From assembly GCA_017460885.1 (NCBI GenBank), contig JAFUAB010000004.1, forward strand, positions 1 to 47,885: a DNA stretch of 47,885 nt, read 5' to 3'. A model generated the notes under the pieces. It did no database searches. It was not told where the DNA came from and was given only the letters and a program-made list of their open reading frames with translations. Origin of the DNA: Lachnospiraceae bacterium. Its GTDB lineage: Bacteria; Bacillota; Clostridia; Lachnospirales; Lachnospiraceae. Below are positions 1 through 9,537 of this stretch, one piece after another (position 1 is the first letter of the stretch; each line of letters opens with the position of its first letter). The position numbers and the translations under genes are program-made.

Positions 1-140
1 TAAACGACAAAAGTATTTATACTTTTCGTCGTTTACTGCGCCGGATTTGCTATGCGAAGCATTGATTTCCCCTGCAAATCCGTGCGCATCCTGCCGGAGG
101 CTTTATAGTGAACGTCAAAATATTTTTGACGTTCACTATA
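1..140 (+). repeat. Three-hairpin repeat element, family A, copy 1
   Basis: Three consecutive fold-back units are visible. Hairpin A (1-35) pairs TAAACGAC with GTCGTTTA. The core (38-87) pairs GCGCCGGATTTG with CAAATCCGTGCGC and encloses a small ATGCGAAGCAT hairpin plus an ATTTCC-CCTG segment. Hairpin B (104-140) pairs TATAGTGAACGTCAAAA with its complement. The core and the spacer that follows it match copies at 24434-24558 and 25531-25650, while hairpins A and B have different sequences but still pair. The element may begin before base 1. No gene was recognised in 141-251. Confidence 0.75.
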
Positions 141-251
141 TTTTCAGGCGGCAGCAACTCCCATGTTTTTTTGCAGCACTGACAGGATGATATCAGGGCC
201 AAAAGGTCCAAAATAACTTTTGAGCCTGACATCCATAGGATCAGTTTTAAG

Positions 252-920
252 ATGCAGAAAACACAGACAGGAAAAACAATGACAATATCATCTAAACAAA
301 AGAAAAGAATACCTGAGATCCTCTCCCGTCTCGACGCGGAATACGGTACCGATCTGATCTGCTACCTCGACTATATGGAGCCGTATCAGCTGCTTATCTC
401 TACGATACTATCGGCACAGTGTACGGATAAGCGTGTCAACGAGGTTACAAAGGATCTCTATGTCAAATATCCTGCCCTGCAGTCCTTTGCGGATGCGGAT
501 CTGTCCGAGCTGGAGCAGGATATCCGCTCTACCGGGTTCTATCATAACAAAGCCAAAAACATCATTTCCTGTGCGCAGACCCTGATCCGGGAGTACGGCG
601 GAGAGGTTCCTTCGGATATCGATGAACTGACTTCTCTGGCCGGAGTCGGCCGTAAGACCGCCAATGTTATCCGCGGCAACATTTATAATATACCGAGTAT
701 AGTGGTGGATACCCATGTCAAAAGGATATCCGGCAAGCTCGGATTGACCGGGAGCCAGGATCCTGTTGTGATAGAGCAGGATCTTATGAAGATATTGCCC
801 GAGGATCACTGGATCCTCTGGAATCTGCATATCATCACCCTGGGTCGTACGATCTGTAAGGCTCAGAATCCGAACTGCGAAGTCTGCTTCCTTCGTGATC
901 TTTGCCCCTCTGCAAAATGA
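252..920 (+). CDS. nth: Endonuclease III (DNA glycosylase/AP lyase)
   Basis: This is a base-excision repair enzyme that removes oxidised pyrimidines and nicks the abasic site. The 222-residue product has the complete family signature. The helix-hairpin-helix reads LAGVGRKTANVI, with the catalytic lysine at K135. The catalytic aspartate is D153 in VVDTHV. The C-terminal iron-sulphur loop C202-X6-C209-X2-C212-X5-C218 is intact, so a 4Fe-4S cluster is expected. Two starts are possible: ATG 252, and ATG 279, which has AGGAAA about eight bases upstream and gives an N-terminus of more typical length. The gene stands alone between a repeat element and a large surface-protein gene. No clear terminator follows it. 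Confidence 0.95.
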   Translation: MQKTQTGKTMTISSKQKKRIPEILSRLDAEYGTDLICYLDYMEPYQLLISTILSAQCTDKRVNEVTKDLYVKYPALQSFADADLSELEQDIRSTGFYHNKAKNIISCAQTLIREYGGEVPSDIDELTSLAGVGRKTANVIRGNIYNIPSIVVDTHVKRISGKLGLTGSQDPVVIEQDLMKILPEDHWILWNLHIITLGRTICKAQNPNCEVCFLRDLCPSAK

Positions 921-1015
921 TTTCTTCTTAATCCCTGTCCTTCTGCAAGAAAAAACCACAAGATATTGGGTTTACAATAATATATTGTTATGTCAATTTT
1001 TCATAACAAAAGTTA

Positions 1016-1044
1016 TTGCATTACCAAATATGTTATGTTAATAT
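1016..1044 (+). promoter_or_regulatory. Putative sigma-A-type promoter for the BspA-like gene
   Basis: TTGCAT (1016-1021) and TAATAT (1039-1044) are separated by exactly 17 bases in an AT-rich 260-base gap after nth. A start near 1051 would give a leader of about 130 bases before the TTG start codon at 1181. The only other clear signal in the gap is the strong ribosome site AGAAGGAGGA at 1165-1174. This is pattern matching only. Confidence 0.45.
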
Positions 1045-1180
1045 ACAAGATGTAGTTTTAAAAAATTCGGAATACCACAAAATCAAGATTCCCAGGATTT
1101 TACAGGCTCGTACACATCGGAATTTGGTTTCCATAATATAAATTTGAACATAACACAATATCTAGAAGGAGGAAGAAAAA

Positions 1181-4100
1181 TTGAAAACGAGAAGATTACT
1201 TGCGATAATGCTTTCACTTAGCATGATCATCTCATCTGAGATGGTACCGGTGAATGCATCCGCAGCTGCCACCGACGAGACAGCGCAGATCACTGAATTG
1301 TCTGAACCCGATGAAACAGGTGCGCTCATTACTGAGGAGGATATCGTCGGAAATGAACAAACACAGAGTGATGGATCCGCTGCGGTCATCCCGATCGGGA
1401 CGGCGGAAATCGACAGCGGATCCGGCTCTGAATCCGCAGATGAGACTGACATCACCGCTTCCGAAACTGAAAAGAATGCCGGTACGGCTGAGTCTGTAAA
1501 GGCGGACGGGGAAGAGGTTGTTATAGAGGATAGTATCGCATCGGATGAAGGATCCGATGCGATCGTTGAAGCTGACCGGGATGTAGACAGCCTTGCCAAT
1601 CCTGGGATATTTGTATTGACAGAAGACGGTGTCCTTGGTCTCGCAGAGGGCAAGACTCCCAGCGGTTCTGTCACGATTCCCGCAGAAGCAAAGGTCATTC
1701 CCAGAGGTATTTTCAATGATACGGCTATTACGGAGGTTACCTGTGAAACAGGCAGCCAGCTGACTAAAGTTGAAGCGGGCGCGTTTGAGGGATGCGACAA
1801 GCTGACATCGGTCATCTTTCCCGAGGGTGTGACAGCTATTGAGGACAGTACCTTCAAGAATGACTACAGACTTACGGAGATATCTATTCCGGGTGTTGTG
1901 TCCATAGGTAAGGAGGCATTCTTCAGAAATAGCTCACTTACGACTGTCAGAGGCGTATATGTAACCTCAGTCGGTGAAAGTGCTTTTTCGGGATGTACCA
2001 AACTTATCAATGTGGATTTTCCCAACCTTGAAACAATTAACAGCTATGCATTCAACGGATGTACAGCTCTTATAAATATGCCTATGCCTTCAAGCATAGA
2101 TTTTATAGGCAAAGGGGCTTTTGCCCTTTCGGCACTGCCGTCAGTCGATCTATCGGCAAATTTTGATCTGACGATCATGGAGAGTGCTTTTGCAAACTGT
2201 ACCTCCCTTGCAACCGTCAAGCTCCCCGATGTCCTTGAGGAGATCCCTGTGGAAGCTTTCTCTGGTTGTGTCGGACTTACTTCGCTGGAAATCGGTACGG
2301 GCAGCGGGTCGGAAACCTGGAAAATATGCGAATCCGCATTTGAGAACTGTTCGGCGCTTACGACGGTCAGATTTTATAACGTATATGTTTTTGAAACAAA
2401 GGCGTTTGCCGGATGCAGCAAACTTGCCAAGGTGACTATAGGCTATCCCGATCCCGAGAGTATAGAATTCAGTATTGCCTCAGACGCTTTTCCGGATAGC
2501 GGCGACAAGCTTACCATGGAAGGCTATGACGGCAAGGTGAAGGAGTACGCTAATTCCAAGAAATATAAGTATGTTGTTTTATATAAAACAAAGAACATCA
2601 AGATCAAGTCGGATGATAAGAAGCTTACCGTCAAAACCAGCCTGGGCAAGGCAACGGAAGGAACAGAGGTCACTGTAACCGTTACTCCTCTTGAGGGTTA
2701 TGCGCTCAGCAGTATCGCAGTTGAGGGGGATATCAGTACAAAAATTACACAGACTAAGAACGATGAAAAAGAAAAGCAGTTTACCTTTGAAATGCCCGAT
2801 TGTGATGTGGTGGTGCATGCCGTGGCTGAAGAAAAAGGCAAGATCATGGGTAAAACGCTTTCACGCAGAGTGGAGGCTATTAATGGATATGCACCGGATA
2901 TCACGGCAGATGGCGGATTGAAATTCGATATGACCGGACGTTCTTCCAGGCTGATAGTTACGGAGAGCGGAAAGGATCTGGATGCATGGCATTTTAATTT
3001 TAAAAGTGAAAACAAACAGATCGTGAGTATCTCTTCCCTCGGTGTAATGAGAGCGATCGGACAGGGAAATACGACGATCACCGTTACATCCTGGACCAAC
3101 GGTGTTACGATAAAGATTCCTGTAGAGGTGGGTAAGAGCGTAAGTGTCGACAATATAGAGCTTGTATTGCCGGATAAGGCTCCTCATGCCAAATATGGGG
3201 TAAAGGAATTGTACCAGGATGAGGAGACTCTGGAGGTCGATATGGTCACATACGGCATATCGGCTCTGAGCAGCGGGAATATCACGCTTCCTGTATCGAT
3301 CAATGCGTACACCAAAGGAGAGACCAGATCCCTTACAGCCGAGTCGACCTGGGTCAGCAGTGATTCCTCTATAGCTTCGGTCGGTGCAAAAACGAGCACA
3401 GACAACACGAACAAGATCGTTATCAAAAAAGGCGCTGTGGGAGAGGCTATAATAACGATCACAGTTAAGGGTGAAGGGAACAAGGTAACAGAGGATACAA
3501 CCGCATATCTTGTGGTAAGGGCTCTTGATCTCAGTCCTCGTATCACGAAGTCAAGCATCGAGGTAAACTCGCTATCCTCAAAGGGTACGTCAATAACAAT
3601 AACTCCGGTTTATGATACGGAGATATACAATGACCGGATTTCGCTCAGAGTCGGAAGCAGCAGCGGAAGCATCTGTAGTGATCTGAAGGTTGTATATGAG
3701 GACGGTTTATACTTTATCAGAAACAGCACAGGCAAACCTTACGCAAAGGAATATAAAGACAGTACGAAGCTGTATATGACCGGATACCTGGATGAGGAAG
3801 GCGGAGAACCCTTTGCGGTTCCGATCAGTGTAAAGGTTATCAATACCAAACCCGATCCCAAGATCACCTTTAAGAACAAGATCAACCTGTTCTTCAGCAG
3901 TACCAACAAGGGTGGTGTTGTTGAGATGACCCAGAGTGACAAGAATGATCTGGTGGACAGGATTTATCTCGTGAGTGCGGAGAACTATAAAACCGGGACA
4001 TATAATGCCACTGATGATAAGTTTGCCAGTAACTTTGAAATAGCACAGATCGACAACCAGAGATTCTCGATATTCCGAAGCGAGAATGATATCGAGAAGG

Positions 4101-5935
4101 ATACAAACGGTAAGGACATAACAACCGGTTATCTGTATATCAGGTTTCTGGGATATACGGAGGGCGTTTGGAAGCAGGTCACAATACCTACCGAAACGGT
4201 GACGCCGGAGTATGTTCTGGATGTTACCTCGGCAACCGCAAGTACATTCGCAAGCGGTCAGGAATATTATCTGCATATAGTTGAAAAGAAGAACAAAAAG
4301 AATGTGATCAGCCTCTCAGGCCTGGATACGGACGAGGATGCATCCGGAAATATAAAGGGACTTGGATTAACGGCCAAGGGGAATACATATTTTGAAGAAC
4401 CGGACATTGCGGACGCAAGACTGACAGATACCATTACATTAAAAGTCAAAGACAAGCCGAAGGCCGCTGCCGTAGGAATATATGTACAGGATGAGAGCTG
4501 GAGCAAGCCACTGACCTTTAACTTCACATTAAAGACCACAAGTGCGGTGCCGAAGGCAAAGCTTAACAAGGCCACAGCAGAGCTCAATCTTGCATTCCCC
4601 AATCAGGCAGCGGTGATCAATGCACAGCTCGATCAGCCTGAAGCATCGATAACCGATTTCGGTACACCGGTATTTTCCGGCAGCAAAAAACTTGCCGAAG
4701 CAGCAGGTGAACTCATAGATGCGATGAAGCTGGAAGCAGATGGCGATATCGTTATGGAGCTGCCCGGTGATATTCCTGCAGGAACATATACCTTTAAAAC
4801 AACTCCCACGGTAACCTTCGCGGGTACAAACTATGAGAAAGAAATAGCCGCCCTGACCTTTAAGGTAAAGGTGGTTAATAAAAAACCTGTGGTTAAGCTC
4901 AAAAAGGCTACGTTTGCGCTTAATGCCAATCATCCGGGAGCAGAGACCGTCGAAACAACTTATACACTGACAAATCTTCCGACCGGAGCTACAGGAGAAC
5001 TGGATGACAGTTCTGTTGATATTGTGGGTTCAAATGCCAAAACTCCGGATTTTGATGATATCGCGACCTTCAAATGCGATGAAGAGGGGGTATATGTTTC
5101 GTTGCAGGATGACGCAGAATATGAGGTCGGAAAGACTTATACATACTATGTGTATGGGCTGGAAGCGAAGACTGATAACGATTCGAGAGAACTTGACAGG
5201 CTCAAGATCACTCTTAAACTGTTGAAACCCGAACCAACAGTCAAACTCAAGGCTTCGGGATCGCTCAATCCCATAGATGAGGATTCGGCTATAACCTATA
5301 CCGCAACACTGTCCAACTTTACCGGTGAGATCACCAATGTAAAGGTAAAAGAAAAGAATAGCAACAACGCGTATTATGCGAATACGGATTCCCAGCATTT
5401 CCTGGCTGAGCTCGGGGAAAAGAGCAATACCGTGATATTGACGATCAACAGAGATAATACGACAAGCACAGACAATGAGCTTTTGAATGCCAAAGCATAC
5501 AAGCTGACACTTGTGTTTGAACTGAATGATATTTCTTCCGATGAGCTTGTATGTGAAACGGATGTAAAGGTAACTCCCAAGCAAGTATATCCGACACTTA
5601 AGATAACCACATATCCTAAGACCGTAATAGCCAGTGCCTCAGATGAGGACAGGATGATCACGATCGATGTTGCACAGGCTGAACCGGCCAAGGGCAAGAA
5701 GGCAATGAATATGGAGATCGAGGATATAGCTTTCTCAAAGGATACCTCAGAGACGATCAAAAAAGCCTTCAAGATCGATAGTTATGATGACGGAATACTG
5801 ACGGTATGGCTGGCAAATCCCAGCTATCTGGTACAGAACAAGGATTATACGCTCAAGTTTGTACCCGTTTATGCGGGACAGACGACCAGGACCACGGCAA
5901 CACCATTTGAGGTTAAGATTACAGTAAAACGATAA
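1181..5935 (+). CDS. Secreted BspA-like leucine-rich-repeat and Ig-like-domain surface protein
   Basis: The product has 1584 residues and begins at a TTG codon preceded by AGAAGGAGGA at good spacing. Residues 1-28 form a signal peptide (basic MKTRR, hydrophobic core, ending near VNASA). An acidic, Ser/Glu-rich linker runs to about residue 135. Residues about 140-460 are BspA-type (LRR_5) leucine-rich repeats with recurring 'AF.GC..L..V..P' motifs. About 474-553 resembles the divergent InlB/'bacterial repeat' domain, and about 590-780 holds two bacterial Ig-like (BIG2-type) units. From about residue 1120 to the end are four degenerate repeats of roughly 115 residues, each opening like 'P.VKL.KAT..LN'. 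There is no LPXTG motif or C-terminal membrane helix, so the mode of attachment is unknown. BspA-like proteins are known as adhesion or host/substrate-binding proteins; the role here is inferred. Confidence 0.85.
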   Translation: MKTRRLLAIMLSLSMIISSEMVPVNASAAATDETAQITELSEPDETGALITEEDIVGNEQTQSDGSAAVIPIGTAEIDSGSGSESADETDITASETEKNAGTAESVKADGEEVVIEDSIASDEGSDAIVEADRDVDSLANPGIFVLTEDGVLGLAEGKTPSGSVTIPAEAKVIPRGIFNDTAITEVTCETGSQLTKVEAGAFEGCDKLTSVIFPEGVTAIEDSTFKNDYRLTEISIPGVVSIGKEAFFRNSSLTTVRGVYVTSVGESAFSGCTKLINVDFPNLETINSYAFNGCTALINMPMPSSIDFIGKGAFALSALPSVDLSANFDLTIMESAFANCTSLATVKLPDVLEEIPVEAFSGCVGLTSLEIGTGSGSETWKICESAFENCSALTTVRFYNVYVFETKAFAGCSKLAKVTIGYPDPESIEFSIASDAFPDSGDKLTMEGYDGKVKEYANSKKYKYVVLYKTKNIKIKSDDKKLTVKTSLGKATEGTEVTVTVTPLEGYALSSIAVEGDISTKITQTKNDEKEKQFTFEMPDCDVVVHAVAEEKGKIMGKTLSRRVEAINGYAPDITADGGLKFDMTGRSSRLIVTESGKDLDAWHFNFKSENKQIVSISSLGVMRAIGQGNTTITVTSWTNGVTIKIPVEVGKSVSVDNIELVLPDKAPHAKYGVKELYQDEETLEVDMVTYGISALSSGNITLPVSINAYTKGETRSLTAESTWVSSDSSIASVGAKTSTDNTNKIVIKKGAVGEAIITITVKGEGNKVTEDTTAYLVVRALDLSPRITKSSIEVNSLSSKGTSITITPVYDTEIYNDRISLRVGSSSGSICSDLKVVYEDGLYFIRNSTGKPYAKEYKDSTKLYMTGYLDEEGGEPFAVPISVKVINTKPDPKITFKNKINLFFSSTNKGGVVEMTQSDKNDLVDRIYLVSAENYKTGTYNATDDKFASNFEIAQIDNQRFSIFRSENDIEKDTNGKDITTGYLYIRFLGYTEGVWKQVTIPTETVTPEYVLDVTSATASTFASGQEYYLHIVEKKNKKNVISLSGLDTDEDASGNIKGLGLTAKGNTYFEEPDIADARLTDTITLKVKDKPKAAAVGIYVQDESWSKPLTFNFTLKTTSAVPKAKLNKATAELNLAFPNQAAVINAQLDQPEASITDFGTPVFSGSKKLAEAAGELIDAMKLEADGDIVMELPGDIPAGTYTFKTTPTVTFAGTNYEKEIAALTFKVKVVNKKPVVKLKKATFALNANHPGAETVETTYTLTNLPTGATGELDDSSVDIVGSNAKTPDFDDIATFKCDEEGVYVSLQDDAEYEVGKTYTYYVYGLEAKTDNDSRELDRLKITLKLLKPEPTVKLKASGSLNPIDEDSAITYTATLSNFTGEITNVKVKEKNSNNAYYANTDSQHFLAELGEKSNTVILTINRDNTTSTDNELLNAKAYKLTLVFELNDISSDELVCETDVKVTPKQVYPTLKITTYPKTVIASASDEDRMITIDVAQAEPAKGKKAMNMEIEDIAFSKDTSETIKKAFKIDSYDDGILTVWLANPSYLVQNKDYTLKFVPVYAGQTTRTTATPFEVKITVKR

Positions 5936-5963
5936 GTCTCCTTCCTACTGGTTATGTTCAAAT

Positions 5964-6004
5964 GGGGCTGAAGAGGACGAAAGTCCTCTTCTTTCCTCAG
6001 CCCC
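5964..6004 (+). terminator. Intrinsic-terminator-like hairpin after the BspA-like gene
   Basis: A nested inverted repeat pairs GGGGCTGA with TCAGCCCC and, inside it, AGAGGAC with GTCCTCT around a GAAA tetraloop. It lies 28 bases after the stop codon. A short T-run (TTTTT at about 6014) follows only after a ten-base gap, so the hairpin is clear but the terminator assignment is less certain. Confidence 0.65.
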
Positions 6005-6063
6005 GGTAGGATGTTTTTCCGAGTGAAACATATAGAAGCTTTAAAGAGAGGTAGATCGTACCG

Positions 6064-7083
6064 ATGATTTTTACAATCTTTACAGGCGGCACCATAGGCA
6101 GTACTGTAAAAAGTGACGGAAGCATAGGAACGGATTCGACAGCAGCATATGAGCTTATAGAGCTTTATCGTAAGGCAGGCGGAGAAGCAAATCTGGAAAT
6201 CTCCATGCCGATCAATATCTTAAGTGAAAACTTAGCCTCCGAACATATTATGGCGATCATCGAGGAAGTTCGGAAGGATCTTACAAAACCCGATCTTGAC
6301 GGAATAGTGATAACTCACGGTACGGATACCCTGCAGTATACCGCAGCGATCCTTTCATATGTTTTTGCCGATGTGCAGATACCGATCGTAATGGTTTCTG
6401 CCAATCGTATACTGAGCGATGAGAGATCAAACGGGGTAGTGAATTTTTATTTTGCGGTCAGATTTATACAGGACAGGCACGGGAACGGAGTATTTGTATG
6501 CTATCGTAATGACGGAGAATTTCCGGTTATCCACAGGGGCAACCGCCTGGGTAATCCCGTGGTTTTTTCGGATTACGTTTATAGTGTGCGCGGGCAGTAT
6601 TACGGCAGATTCGTGTGCAACGGGGATTTGAGGGAAACCTGGCTTGAAGCATCCTACGAACCGTGCGATAATTATAGTGTGGATCCCGATAACCGGGTGA
6701 AACTGATCGGAGCCAAAGACTGCACCCTGAGTCCCGATACAGCCGGTATTATGAGAGTAAATGCCGCGCCGGGTATTGTATATCCGCATATTCCGGATTA
6801 CGTCCGGGTGATACTTCTCAACAGCTATCATTCCGGAACGATATGCCTTGATGAAAGGATGATCACCTTTCTCGGAGAAGCTCATGGAAGGGATATACCG
6901 GTCTTTCTTTTGGGACTTGCCGGAGATGCGGCTCTTTACGAGACGATCAGATCTTATGACGAATACGGGATAATCCCGCTTTATGACTGTGCACCCATTG
7001 CCCAGTATTGTAAGCTGTGGCTTTTGATGAGCAATCATTATGACCTGGACAGTATGACGGGGTGCTGCTGCGAAGAAAGATAA
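6064..7083 (+). CDS. L-asparaginase-family protein (divergent)
   Basis: The 339-residue product has the N-terminal asparaginase signature TGGTIGS (T10 in the position of the nucleophilic threonine) and the second signature HGTDT at residues 85-89 (T87-D88 pair). Family members hydrolyse L-asparagine to aspartate and ammonia. The usual 'GSQ.PL' region reads VSANRILSDERSNG instead. By eye I cannot find the lysine that completes the second catalytic triad; the corresponding stretch reads HRGNRLGNPVVFSD. Activity or specificity may therefore differ. There is no signal peptide, so it is probably cytoplasmic. The stop codon is six bases before the start of a hybrid sensor kinase, which suggests co-transcription. 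AGAGG lies upstream of the ATG at rather long spacing. Confidence 0.75.
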   Translation: MIFTIFTGGTIGSTVKSDGSIGTDSTAAYELIELYRKAGGEANLEISMPINILSENLASEHIMAIIEEVRKDLTKPDLDGIVITHGTDTLQYTAAILSYVFADVQIPIVMVSANRILSDERSNGVVNFYFAVRFIQDRHGNGVFVCYRNDGEFPVIHRGNRLGNPVVFSDYVYSVRGQYYGRFVCNGDLRETWLEASYEPCDNYSVDPDNRVKLIGAKDCTLSPDTAGIMRVNAAPGIVYPHIPDYVRVILLNSYHSGTICLDERMITFLGEAHGRDIPVFLLGLAGDAALYETIRSYDEYGIIPLYDCAPIAQYCKLWLLMSNHYDLDSMTGCCCEER

Positions 7084-7089
7084 GCTCAC

Positions 7090-9468
7090 ATGACATATAA
7101 TGTAGACTTTAATATTTCCGGACTGCTGTTTCTGGTCGTCTACTATATTTTTGTACTGCGCCAGTATGATACAAGTACGGCTACCAGCAAGTGCTTCCGC
7201 TGGATGGCTATCTCGGTGATAGCAGCCAATGCGTTGGATACCATGACCGCCGTCACGATATCGTATTCGAATGTTGTTCCCGTTTGGATCAACTATTTTC
7301 TTAATATAATATATTTCTTCTTTGCCGCCATGACAGCGGTAATGCTCCCTGCATATATCAGATACAATATCGATCCTGCAGGTAAAAGGACGTTACTGGA
7401 CAGGATCAACGCTGCTTTTATAGTAGTGTATCTTTGCATGGTGGTTTCAACTCCGTTCACCCATCTGATCATTTATTTTGATGAAAACAGACAGTATTCC
7501 AGGGGACCTCTTTATCTGGTCATGATGTTCGTTCCTGTGGTGGAGGAGATAATCTCCCTTACGCGGCTCATAGTAAACCGCAGGAAATTCAGCCGTAAGC
7601 AGCTTATTTGTCTGTTGGCCTTCGTGGTGATCACGGTAACGGGTTTCCTGATCCAGCTTTACCTTCAGATCATCAGCGGGATCCAGATACTGCTTGTATA
7701 CTATGCCGTTTCGGTAGCATTGGTTATCCTTCTGTGTGCGTATGAAACTCCGGATTATCGTAAGCTTATGCAGACTACCAAGGAGCTGACCAGGAGTAAG
7801 GAGCAGCTTGAAAAGGCCAGAAGAGCGGCCGAAGAAGCCAATAAAGTCGTGCACGAGCTGACCAAATCCGCTATGTGGAATATATATCTGAATGAACAGG
7901 GAGAATATATAGATGTGACCACGAGTCCGGAGTTCAGGCTCATGCTTGACAGCAAAAAGGATCCGAATATTCCCGATTTCGAGATATGGTTGAACGGAGT
8001 ACATCCGGATGACAGGGAAAGGGTTTTTGCGGCCTTTGACGCTGCAGCCCACGGCCGCGGGGTCTACAATGAGGAATTGAGATTCTACGATGCCACCAGT
8101 TCATACCGGTGGTACAGGGGAAGCGGCGAGCTTACTCATGACGAGGAGGGAAATCCCGTATTCAGCGGGATCATACAGAGTATTCAGGATGAGAAACTCA
8201 AGGAAAGCCTGACCAATGAGAAACTGGCAGCCCTTGAAAAGCTGGAAAGGTCGCAGATCGCGCTGAAATCCGCTTTGGAGGAAGCACAGAGCGCCAGTCG
8301 CGCCAAAGGCGAATTCTTAAGCAACATGTCCCATGATATCCGTACTCCCATGAATGCGGTGATAGGGTTTACCGAGCTTGCCCTTGAGCACTACGATGAG
8401 CCCGAAGCCGTTAAGGACTATCTGGAGAGGATCAGATCCTCGGGCGATCATCTGCTTATGCTCATTAATGACATTCTTGATATGAGCAAGATCGAGAGCG
8501 GAAGGATCCATATAGAACCCGCTCGTTGCGATCTCTCTGAGATCGTCGAAAACATAGAGAAGATGGTAGACGCGGATATCCGCTCACATAAGCTGCATTT
8601 TTCGGTAATTCAGGAAAACATGAAGGACAGCACGGTCATGTGCGACAAGCTCCGTCTGAATCAGATCCTGCTCAACTGTATCGGCAATTCCATCAAGTTT
8701 ACTCCGGAGGACGGATATGTTGAGTTTAAGGTACAGAAGCTGAGCCCGATAGACGAGACGTTTTCGGAATATTCCTTTATCATAGCCGATACCGGTATAG
8801 GTATGAGCAAGGAATTTCTCAGCCATATGTTTGAACCCTTCGAAAGGGAGAGAAATTCCACTATCAGCAAGACCCAGGGAAGCGGGCTCGGAATGACGAT
8901 AACCAAGAATCTGGTCGAGATGATGGGTGGGACCATCAATGTGGAAAGCCGTGAAGGTGAGGGCACTACTTATATCATCAATATTCCTTTTGAAGTGCTG
9001 CATGATACCGGCCGCAATGAATCGCCGACAGGCAGGCAATACGAAAATGTGACCCCGGAGGAGATGGAAGAATACATCAGGGGCAGACATTTCCTGCTCG
9101 TGGATGATAACGCCACCAACCGTATGCTCGCCAAGGGTGTGCTTAAGGCAAAGGGTATTACCGTTGATGAAGCAGAGAACGGCGAGATAGCCGTACGGAT
9201 GGTAGAAAACTCGGCTTTCGGAGAATATGATCTGATACTGATGGATGTTCAGATGCCGGTCATGGGCGGGTATGAGGCCGCTGACCGGATCAGAGCTCTT
9301 GAGGATCCGGAGCTGGCCGGTCTGCCTATACTTGCCATGACCGCAAATGCCTTTGAGGAGGATCGTGAGGAATGTCTCCGCCACGGTATGAACGATCATA
9401 TTGCGAAGCCGTATAAGGCCGACCAGCTGGTCCGAAAATTATACTATTGTCTGAAACAGTCGTCCTGA
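7090..9468 (+). CDS. Membrane-bound hybrid sensor histidine kinase with PAS and receiver domains
   Basis: The product has 792 residues. Residues 1 to about 215 contain six or seven hydrophobic helices and form a membrane sensor region. A coiled coil (about 228-260) and a PAS-like domain (about 260-370, with DERERVFAAFD and YRWYRGSGEL) follow. The HisKA phosphoacceptor is H415 in SNMSHDIRTPMNA. The HATPase domain has an N-box (NCIGNSIKFTP), a G1 box (DTGIGM) and a G2 box (GSGLGM). A C-terminal receiver carries D672-D673, the phosphoacceptor D719 in LMDVQMPVMGG, the switch residue region AMTANAF, and KPY. All catalytic elements look intact. No separate response regulator or HPt gene is adjacent, so the output route is unknown. 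Pairing with an asparaginase-like gene six bases upstream suggests a link to amino acid availability, which is inference. Confidence 0.92.
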   Translation: MTYNVDFNISGLLFLVVYYIFVLRQYDTSTATSKCFRWMAISVIAANALDTMTAVTISYSNVVPVWINYFLNIIYFFFAAMTAVMLPAYIRYNIDPAGKRTLLDRINAAFIVVYLCMVVSTPFTHLIIYFDENRQYSRGPLYLVMMFVPVVEEIISLTRLIVNRRKFSRKQLICLLAFVVITVTGFLIQLYLQIISGIQILLVYYAVSVALVILLCAYETPDYRKLMQTTKELTRSKEQLEKARRAAEEANKVVHELTKSAMWNIYLNEQGEYIDVTTSPEFRLMLDSKKDPNIPDFEIWLNGVHPDDRERVFAAFDAAAHGRGVYNEELRFYDATSSYRWYRGSGELTHDEEGNPVFSGIIQSIQDEKLKESLTNEKLAALEKLERSQIALKSALEEAQSASRAKGEFLSNMSHDIRTPMNAVIGFTELALEHYDEPEAVKDYLERIRSSGDHLLMLINDILDMSKIESGRIHIEPARCDLSEIVENIEKMVDADIRSHKLHFSVIQENMKDSTVMCDKLRLNQILLNCIGNSIKFTPEDGYVEFKVQKLSPIDETFSEYSFIIADTGIGMSKEFLSHMFEPFERERNSTISKTQGSGLGMTITKNLVEMMGGTINVESREGEGTTYIINIPFEVLHDTGRNESPTGRQYENVTPEEMEEYIRGRHFLLVDDNATNRMLAKGVLKAKGITVDEAENGEIAVRMVENSAFGEYDLILMDVQMPVMGGYEAADRIRALEDPELAGLPILAMTANAFEEDREECLRHGMNDHIAKPYKADQLVRKLYYCLKQSS

Positions 9469-9537
9469 AATAATAGTAAACAGATTAAGCAAGGCATACA
9501 GGTCTCCGCATTCCGGGAGGAGCAGCGACAGACAGGG

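Noticed and set aside
50-232. Minus-strand open frame of 60 codons at the left edge
   Set aside because: Most of it overlaps the three-hairpin repeat element, its composition is not gene-like, and no ribosome site was seen.
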